This document shows, piece by piece, positions 4,637 through 9,462 of a stretch of 9,462 nt of DNA. Origin of the DNA: DATLNF01 sp046590575 (GTDB taxonomy: Bacteria > Actinomycetota > Actinomycetes > BP-191); assembly GCA_046590575.1 (NCBI GenBank), contig JBKJUS010000099.1:1-9462 (forward strand), read 5' to 3'. The notes under the pieces are model-generated. The model saw only the letters and a program-made list of their open reading frames with translations. It was not told where the DNA came from and did not search any database. The position numbers were made by a program, and so were the translations under genes. Position 1 is the first letter of the stretch. Each line of letters opens with the position of its first letter.

Positions 4637-7366
4637 TTGAGGCTGTCGTCCCGGATCTTCCGCACCGCTCTCGCCGCCACCGCGGTGGTCGCCGTGCCGT
4701 TGCTGATGCGCCCGGCCGCACTCCCCGATGCAGCTGCGGCTGCCCGACCGGTGGGGGCGAAGGGGCCGGTCGCGGACAGTGACGCCCTCTACACCGCGTG
4801 CGGCCGGGTCTTCGCCGACCCGCAGGCCTTTGGCCCTTCCCCCGCACAACTCCCGGGCATGTCGCCGTACGCGAAGGGCAACGCGGCCTGCCGGGCGACA
4901 ACCTTTATCTCGTACGACGAAGCGGTGCGCGGCCTTACCTACCTCGAGTCGCGCTTCCCGGACTTCGTGGAGCTCTACAACCTCGACGAAGACTTCTCGG
5001 ACGTGCTGGACCGGACGCGCGGCGACGGTGTCTCCGCCGGCCTGCAGTCGACGACCGGCGCACGGGTCAAGTCCCCGCTCTACCTGCTCCGCATCACCGA
5101 CGAGAAGTCGGCCGTGCCGGAGAAGGAGAAAGCTCACTTCGCGGTTGCCCTGTCGATCCACGGCATCGAGCGGGCCGGGATCGAAGGCGGCCTGCGCGCG
5201 GCCGAGGATCTCGCCACCTGGGGTGCGACGTCGCCTGACCAGCCGATCATGGAGACTCTGGAGTCAAGCCTGCCGGCTGGTGAGGTGCTCAAGAAGTCGA
5301 GCATCTATTTCGTCCTGCCTAACCCTGACGGCTGGCGACGCGGCGACCTCTCGACGGCAGGTCCGTTCTTCAGCCGCTACAACGGCAACGGCGTCGACCT
5401 CAACCGCGACTGGCCGGCACAGGGCTACACGTTCAAGCCGTACACCGCGTGGTCGGAGCCGGAGTCGCGTACGTACGGCAAGGTGCTCAAGGCGATCAAG
5501 CCGAAATGGCAGGGCGGGCTCGACCTGCACGGCCAGCTCACCGCTAACGCCTTCTCCTACACCCTGCTGCGCTCCAGCCAGCGGCCCTACGACAAAAACC
5601 AGCGGATGCTGCAATACGTCACCGGCGCGTGGCGCGATGCCGAGACCCGCCTGTCGTGGAGCACGCTGATCAAGTCCAACGACACAGCGGCGAACGACCC
5701 GCGCCTGTACGGCGTCCAGTGGGGCACTGTCTGGGACACCATCGACTACACCAACACCGGATCCATCTCCAACTGGTTCGACTCGGAGCTCGGCTTGGGC
5801 GCTGACGCGATCAGCAACGAGATGTCGCTGTCGCACCTGTCCAACTGCGGCACGGGCAACTGCTACCTGCCCGAGGTGGAGCAGCTGCACGTCGACGGCA
5901 ACAAGTCGCTGATCTACGGCCTGGTCAACTTCACCTTGCTGCCGGAGGACACAACCTTCCGGTTCACTGGCCGCGCCGCATGGCTCGACCATGGCCGTCG
6001 AAAGACCTCTGCCGGCAAACCACGCCCAACTGGCCCATCGAACCTGCCGACGCAGGAAGCGCAGACGTACTCCCTCACCAAGGCTCCCAACCAGCGGGCA
6101 ATCTTCGAGTTCGACATCGCTGGACCGTCGGCGGGTGTGTACAACGGCGGCGTCTCCGTGCAGGCCAACTACTCGAACGCGCAGGGAGTCGGCGTCGGCG
6201 ATTCCCTCACCCTCTACCTCGACCGGTTCGCGCCGGATGACCCGAAAGCCCAGCTCGACCCAGACGGTTGGGAGAACGTCCAGACCGACTTCACCGGCGG
6301 CACCTACGTCGCGTCCGGCTCGCAGGTCGACGCCATCTCCCCGATCCCGGGTAAGTACCGGGTACGGGTCGAAGGCGCGGTGCCGTCCACGATCAACGGC
6401 ACGATCTCGTTCACCAAGGACATCGGCTACCAGGATCCGGGCCAGCAGCCCTACAGCGCGTCGAACATGGACTTCTTCTCAGATCTGCAGCCGCATCTCG
6501 AGCGTCCGGACCAGCTGACGAAGGTGGCGATGTCCGGCGCATTGCCGGCGGCAAGCCTGCAGGCCTTCGATAGCGTCATAGCCAGCGACAAGGTCTTCGC
6601 CGATGCCAAGACACCGGCCCAGCAGGCTGCGCTCGGGAAAACGCTGCGCGCTTTCGTGCAGTCCGGCGGCAACCTCGTGCTGACCGACGATTCCCTGCGC
6701 GCCCTGGAGTGGGTCGGCGTCGTGCCGGCCGGCTCGGTGAGCGTGGGTGACGTCTACGCCGGCTTCGCGAGCTTCAACCGTCTCGACGAGGAGACGGGCC
6801 AAGTCGTCACGACGTACGACGACCCACTAGCTGCCAATGTCGCCCAGCCCGGCGCAGCCGAGGGAAGCAACAACCGCCACCAGCTCACCGACCCGGGGCC
6901 CATCGGCTACGCGATTCTCGGCGAGAACGGTGGCGACCTCAGCACGCAACCGGAGTGGACCGTGGCTCCTGACGCCTGGACTGCCGCTGGCGGTCGCGTC
7001 GTCGGCCGCGTGATCGACGAGGTGGCGATCGGCGAGCTCGCGCTCGGCGAAGGACGGATTCGCATCATCGGATCCCTCATCCCCATGCCCTCAACCGAGC
7101 AGCACATCCCGCACGGTGTCGATGACTACGCCGTGACCTACACCGGGTTCGAGCTGACCAAGAATGTGCTGAGCCACCGCAACCCCGGTCGGGTCGGCTC
7201 AGTCCCCGCCACTGGCTCGGCACCGCGACCGGCGCCGGCACCGCGGCCCGCTCCGCGACCGGCCCCGTTGCCCGCAACCGGCGGTGGGCTCCCCTGGCAA
7301 GCCGCCGTAGCTCTGCTGGCGGTCGCGGCAGCAGCCTCTGCTCGTCGGTCCCGGCTCGCCCGCTAG
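4637..7366 (+). CDS. Secreted M14-family zinc carboxypeptidase with C-terminal LPATG wall-sorting signal
   Basis: I start this 909-residue protein at TTG 4637 because GAGAGG (4624-4629) lies seven bases before it and a clean signal peptide follows (MRLSSRIFRTALAATAVVAV, cleavage probably in the Ala run near 31-37). The frame stays open to GTG 4466, but that extension would put the signal internally. The peptidase domain shows HGIE (zinc ligands His175 and Glu178), NGVDLNRDW (substrate-binding Asn256/Arg257), DLHG (third ligand His298) and SNEMS (Glu395, probable catalytic base). Cysteines 55/85 and 404/409 may pair. A beta-rich region (about 480-595) and an alpha/beta region (about 612-700) follow. 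The end has a Pro/Ala/Arg stalk, LPATG at 878-882, a hydrophobic stretch and the tail RRSRLAR, so sortase should attach it to the wall. No sortase is in the window. The substrate, protein or wall peptide, is unknown. Confidence 0.9.
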   Translation: MRLSSRIFRTALAATAVVAVPLLMRPAALPDAAAAARPVGAKGPVADSDALYTACGRVFADPQAFGPSPAQLPGMSPYAKGNAACRATTFISYDEAVRGLTYLESRFPDFVELYNLDEDFSDVLDRTRGDGVSAGLQSTTGARVKSPLYLLRITDEKSAVPEKEKAHFAVALSIHGIERAGIEGGLRAAEDLATWGATSPDQPIMETLESSLPAGEVLKKSSIYFVLPNPDGWRRGDLSTAGPFFSRYNGNGVDLNRDWPAQGYTFKPYTAWSEPESRTYGKVLKAIKPKWQGGLDLHGQLTANAFSYTLLRSSQRPYDKNQRMLQYVTGAWRDAETRLSWSTLIKSNDTAANDPRLYGVQWGTVWDTIDYTNTGSISNWFDSELGLGADAISNEMSLSHLSNCGTGNCYLPEVEQLHVDGNKSLIYGLVNFTLLPEDTTFRFTGRAAWLDHGRRKTSAGKPRPTGPSNLPTQEAQTYSLTKAPNQRAIFEFDIAGPSAGVYNGGVSVQANYSNAQGVGVGDSLTLYLDRFAPDDPKAQLDPDGWENVQTDFTGGTYVASGSQVDAISPIPGKYRVRVEGAVPSTINGTISFTKDIGYQDPGQQPYSASNMDFFSDLQPHLERPDQLTKVAMSGALPAASLQAFDSVIASDKVFADAKTPAQQAALGKTLRAFVQSGGNLVLTDDSLRALEWVGVVPAGSVSVGDVYAGFASFNRLDEETGQVVTTYDDPLAANVAQPGAAEGSNNRHQLTDPGPIGYAILGENGGDLSTQPEWTVAPDAWTAAGGRVVGRVIDEVAIGELALGEGRIRIIGSLIPMPSTEQHIPHGVDDYAVTYTGFELTKNVLSHRNPGRVGSVPATGSAPRPAPAPRPAPRPAPLPATGGGLPWQAAVALLAVAAAASARRSRLAR

Positions 7367-7378
7367 CGGCCGCGGCAG

Positions 7379-8650
7379 TTAACGCAGCGCGTCAAGCGCG
7401 GGCGACGGCGTCAGCGTCGTACGCCGTGGCGCGCGCAATGCGCGAAGGTGAACGAGTCCGCCGTCGCGCAAGAGAACCGCGCCGATGACTGCCGCCCCGA
7501 GTGCGCTCAAGCCACCGCCCGCGGCCATCGCCACGCGTGGGCCGAAGGTCTCAGCGGTCCACCCCGTCAGCGGTGCGCCGACGGCAGAGACACCGACGAA
7601 GACGAGGATGTAGATGCTCATCACCCGGCCGCGCAGTGCTGACGGCGTGGCGAGCTGCACCATCGAGTTGGCAGTCGACGTGAAGAGAATGATCGCAGCG
7701 CCGGTCGGCACGAGCGCGAGCGCGAACGCTAAGCGGGTGGGCATCGCGGCGCACACCATGAGCAGCAGACCGAAGGCAAGCGCCGACCCGACCAGCACCA
7801 GCTGGCGGGGCCGGTGGCGACGGGCCGACGCAAGCGCACCGAGCAGCGACCCGAAGGCGAGAACAGCCGAGAGGATCCCGTAGGCCGCCGCTCCCCCGTC
7901 TGCGTCATCGCGACCGACGAGAGCCAGTGTCACCCGGAAGTTGAAGCCGAAGGTCGCGATCACACCGGTGAGGATCATCGCGAGCAGCAGGTCGCGGTGC
8001 GCCATGACAAACGCGAATGCCTCGCGGACCTGGCCACGGGCTCGGGGAGTGAGCCGGTGTGGCTGCAGCTCGGAGTCGCGCATGCGGGCAAGGCCGACGA
8101 TGACGGCGGCGTACGACGCCGCGTTGAGAAAGAAGACCGGGGTCACGCCGACCGTGGTGATGAGGAGCGCGGCAAGAGCCGGCCCGACGATGCGACCGGT
8201 GTTGAACGTCGCACTGTTGAGCGCAACGGCATTAGGAACCTCGGCGGGCGGCACCATCTCCGAGACGAACGCCTGGCGGGTCGGGATGTCGAACACGGTG
8301 GCCAGCCCCAGCAGCAGGGCGAGCACCATGACCATCCAGAGCTGGATGGTGCCGGTCGCGGTCAGCACGGCGAGCAGCAGCGCGCACACTCCCATGAAGG
8401 CCTGTACGACGATCAGTACCTGCCTTTTGGGGAACCGGTCCGCGACCACTCCAGCCCAGAGGCCGAGCACCAGCGTGGGAACGAACTGCAGCATCATCGT
8501 GATGCCCAGGACGACGCCGCTGCCGCCGAGTCGCAGCACCAGCCAGTCCTGGCCCACGACCTGCATCCAGGTGCCGACGAGCGAGATCAGCTGACCCGAC
8601 GCGAAGAGCCGGTAGTTGCGCACCTGTAGGGAGCGGAAGACGTCTTTCAC
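7379..8650 (-). CDS. MFS transporter, MFS_3 / enterobactin-exporter-like
   Basis: The 423-residue product has the length and hydrophobic pattern of a 12-helix major facilitator, opening with FRSLQVRNYRLFASGQLISL. Motif A is present after TM2 as GVVADRFPKRQV (67-78). FDIPTRQAFVSEMVP (120-134) and LRGRVMSIYILVFVGVSAVG (339-358) are signatures of the MFS_3 branch, which includes EntS-like exporters. It should export a small molecule using the proton gradient across the inner membrane; the substrate is unknown. It begins at GTG 8650, overlapping the marR stop by a few bases. No good ribosome binding site precedes it, so it is probably translated by coupling. A MarR neighbour fits a drug or toxic-metabolite efflux pump. 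The hydrophilic tail of about 25 residues is Arg-rich. Confidence 0.92.
   Translation of the reverse strand: MKDVFRSLQVRNYRLFASGQLISLVGTWMQVVGQDWLVLRLGGSGVVLGITMMLQFVPTLVLGLWAGVVADRFPKRQVLIVVQAFMGVCALLLAVLTATGTIQLWMVMVLALLLGLATVFDIPTRQAFVSEMVPPAEVPNAVALNSATFNTGRIVGPALAALLITTVGVTPVFFLNAASYAAVIVGLARMRDSELQPHRLTPRARGQVREAFAFVMAHRDLLLAMILTGVIATFGFNFRVTLALVGRDDADGGAAAYGILSAVLAFGSLLGALASARRHRPRQLVLVGSALAFGLLLMVCAAMPTRLAFALALVPTGAAIILFTSTANSMVQLATPSALRGRVMSIYILVFVGVSAVGAPLTGWTAETFGPRVAMAAGGGLSALGAAVIGAVLLRDGGLVHLRALRAPRRTTLTPSPALDALR
7396..7434 (+). terminator. Possible terminator hairpin of the peptidase gene, inside the 3' end of the MFS gene
   Basis: ACGGCGT (7405-7411) pairs perfectly with ACGCCGT (7421-7427) around a 9-base loop. 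GCGCG (7396-7400) with CGCGC (7430-7434) extends the stem after a small internal loop. It lies about 30 bases after the peptidase stop, within the last codons of the convergent MFS gene. Only 12 bases separate the two stop codons, so a terminator would have to lie inside coding sequence. No T-run is seen. Confidence 0.3.
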
Positions 8651-9078
8651 GAGCGCGCCAGCCTGCCCAAGATCTCGACTGCGGTCTGCAGGGTGGCCCG
8701 CTCCTGCACCGTAAGGTCGGCCAACTGGCAGGCTAACCAGGCGTCGCGTCGCTTGCGGTCAGCAACAAGCAGTTCGACGCCACCGGGGGTGAGGGTCAGC
8801 TGCACCTGACGGCCGTCAGTCGGGTCGGCGGCCCGGCTGACCATCCCGGCCTGCTCAAGACTCGCGACGATCCGGGTCATGGACGGCGGCTGGACCTTCT
8901 CGGCGGCCGCAAGGGCGCCGAGCGTCAACGCGCCGTCCCGCTCCAGAATCGCCATCGCGGAGAGCTGCGACACGGTGAAGGTGTCCGACTCCTTCTCCTG
9001 GCGCAGCCGACGGGCCAAGCGCATGACCGCGATCCGCAGCTCGCTGGAGAGCGCCGTACGAGTCGCTGTAGTCGCCAT
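8647..9078 (-). CDS. MarR-family transcriptional regulator
   Basis: From ATG 9078 the product has 143 residues, standard for the family. MarR proteins are dimeric winged-helix DNA-binding proteins that usually repress an adjacent efflux gene until a ligand binds. The winged helix is clear: LTLGALAAAEKVQPPSMTRI (about 52-71) contains the recognition helix, and the wing carries the conserved DPTDGRQVQLTLTPGG (85-100). Helices at the two ends (ELRIAVMRLARRLR and the last 30 residues) would form the dimer interface. An ATG at 9090 would add MLTN. I prefer 9078 because TATGCT on the minus strand (9091-9086) lies seven bases upstream of it, the spacing expected for a leaderless transcript starting at the ATG. 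The TGA stop overlaps the GTG start of the transporter gene, so the two form an operon. Confidence 0.93.
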   Translation of the reverse strand: MATTATRTALSSELRIAVMRLARRLRQEKESDTFTVSQLSAMAILERDGALTLGALAAAEKVQPPSMTRIVASLEQAGMVSRAADPTDGRQVQLTLTPGGVELLVADRKRRDAWLACQLADLTVQERATLQTAVEILGRLARS

Positions 9079-9081
9079 ATT

Positions 9082-9111
9082 CGTTAGCATACCTTATGAG
9101 TTTTGCTAACG
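9082..9111. promoter_or_regulatory. Inverted-repeat operator over the marR promoter
   Basis: CGTTAGCA (9082-9089) and TGCTAACG (9104-9111) form a perfect 8-bp inverted repeat with 22 bp between half-site centres. ATAT flanks both arms, offset by one base on the left. The left arm overlaps the probable marR -10 (TATGCT on the minus strand, 9091-9086) and the right arm covers the -35 region. This AT-richer island in GC-rich DNA is the natural site for MarR autorepression, and through the operon for control of the transporter. Confidence 0.65.
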
Positions 9112-9134
9112 ATATCCGCTAGGTGCCGTGAAGT

Positions 9135-9174
9135 TGGAGCGCGGGCGCGTCGTCTAGCCCGCACGGACGCTCCA
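9135..9174 (-). terminator. Hairpin between the repeat-protein gene and marR
   Basis: TGGAGCG (9135-9141) pairs with CGCTCCA (9168-9174), and the stem continues with CGGGC (9142-9146) and GCCCG (9157-9161). There is a 6-base bulge and a 10-base loop. It lies 44 bases after the stop of the minus-strand gene at 9218 and upstream of the marR operator, so it could insulate marR from read-through. No T-run follows. Confidence 0.4.
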
Positions 9175-9195
9175 CCTGCCGACCAACCCACCCGA

Positions 9196-9241
9196 GAGCT
9201 GCGGTCCTCCGTGTCGTCTACGACACGCCAGACCGCGACTC
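9196..9241 (-). terminator. Large imperfect palindrome containing the stop codon of the repeat-protein gene
   Basis: The core CGTGTCGT (9210-9217) pairs with ACGACACG (9220-9227), leaving two central bases. After a 3x3 internal loop, GCGGTC (9201-9206) pairs with GACCGC (9231-9236). GAG (9196-9198) pairs with CTC (9239-9241) outside one mismatch and a G-T pair. The TAG stop (9220-9218, minus strand) sits at the tip. Its placement suggests a 3'-end or termination structure built into the last codons; an operator-like role is also possible. Confidence 0.4.
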
Positions 9242-9462
9242 CCCGTCCGGGGTTGGAGCCGTCGTCACCTCAGGCGTGCTCGCTTCGGGCGTACTTGGTA
9301 GGGGCGTGCTCGCCGCGGGGGCGGGCTTCGCGGGGGCGGGCTTCGCGGGTGCCGGCTTCGCGGGGGCCGGCTTCGCGGGTGCCGGCTTCGCGGGTGCCGG
9401 CTTCGCGGGGGCCGGCTTCGCGGGGGCCGGCTTCGCGGGTGCCGGCTTCGCGGGTGCCGGCT
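9218..9462 (-). CDS. C-terminal part of an Ala/Lys/Pro pentapeptide-repeat protein (5' end outside window)
   Basis: On the minus strand the frame is open from the window edge to TAG at 9220-9218. It encodes at least nine exact AKPAP pentads, then degenerate pentads AASTP, LPSTP, EASTP, EVTTA and PTPDG, then ESRSGVS. The pentapeptide register is kept across the change of composition, which supports this frame as the real one. Low-complexity Lys/Pro/Ala tails occur in histone-H1-like and HU-type nucleoid proteins and in wall-spanning or secreted proteins of actinobacteria. One Lys per five residues and an acidic Ser/Thr/Pro end do not settle which this is. The folded part and the start lie beyond the window. 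The opposite strand is also open here (GFAGA repeats), so the strand call is not certain. Confidence 0.6.
   Translation of the reverse strand, partial: PAPAKPAPAKPAPAKPAPAKPAPAKPAPAKPAPAKPAPAKPAPAKPAPAASTPLPSTPEASTPEVTTAPTPDGESRSGVS
9317..9462. repeat. 15-bp tandem repeat array, nine full units plus a partial one
   Basis: Units of the form GGGKGCSGGCTTCGC repeat with exact 15-bp period from 9317 to 9451 and continue to the window edge. Only two positions vary: position 4 is G or T and position 7 is G or C. Both are synonymous third-codon positions in the minus-strand AKPAP frame. An 11-bp copy, GGCGTGCTCGC, at 9273-9283 and 9303-9313 (30 bp apart) shows that the array decays into the flanking sequence in the same period. 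Confidence 0.9.

Noticed and set aside
5264..5992. 242-codon minus-strand ORF within the peptidase gene
   Set aside because: It lies opposite the peptidase's catalytic region, has no ribosome binding site or family signature, and is explained as a shadow frame.
7366..7373. Palindrome GCGGCCGC between the convergent stop codons
   Set aside because: An 8-bp self-complementary GC sequence is expected by chance in DNA of this composition and has no loop to form a terminator.
7814..8629. 271-codon plus-strand ORF opposite the MFS transporter
   Set aside because: It is a charged His/Arg/Glu-rich translation with no hydrophobic or domain pattern; the opposite strand is a clear 12-helix transporter.
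9317..9462. CRISPR array or integration-site repeat
   Set aside because: The 15-bp units are contiguous with no spacers and encode a regular pentapeptide, so this is a coding tandem repeat.

Overview
The window comes from a high-GC Gram-positive bacterium of the Actinomycetota. The base composition, GC-rich third codon positions, GTG and TTG starts, an actinobacterial-type SerC C-terminus, an LPATG wall-sorting signal and a VanW/peptidoglycan-binding protein all agree. I cannot name the genus from sequence alone. Most of the window is ordinary chromosomal content. There is no transposase, integrase, CRISPR array, tRNA or rRNA gene, and I do not see a complete new multi-gene system. The interest lies in a few cell-surface genes and several intergenic structures.

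Layout. Bases 1-141 are the C-terminus of a phosphoserine aminotransferase (serC, + strand), followed closely by a 64-residue two-helix membrane protein (158-352). A separate + strand gene (497-1318, strong ribosome binding site) encodes an unrecognised 273-residue protein with an acidic N-terminus, one hydrophobic segment and an Ig-like C-terminal segment. The 353-base gap at 1319-1671 holds a hairpin at the stop codon, a 54-bp inverted repeat, and a 34-codon minus-strand ORF that looks like a severed signal-peptide start. An aldo/keto reductase gene (1672-2643, +) follows.

The centre is cell-envelope biology. A membrane-anchored VanW-domain protein (2648-4435, -) is divergent from a secreted M14 zinc carboxypeptidase (4637-7366, +). 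The peptidase has a signal peptide, zinc-ligand motifs, a Pro/Ala/Arg stalk and a C-terminal LPATG sorting signal. The start sites chosen here (GTG 4435 and TTG 4637) leave about 200 bp for two divergent promoters and remove the overlap that the longest open frames would create.

The right side is a minus-strand marR-MFS pair (8647-9078 and 7379-8650) whose coding regions overlap by a few bases at a TGA/GTG junction. An 8-bp inverted repeat lies over the putative marR promoter, which suggests an autoregulated efflux operon with a leaderless marR transcript. Beyond it is the 3' end of another minus-strand gene (9218-9462, 5' end outside the window), made of exact 15-bp tandem repeats encoding AKPAP. 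It is followed by Ser/Thr/Pro-rich pentads and ends in a large imperfect palindrome that contains the stop codon.
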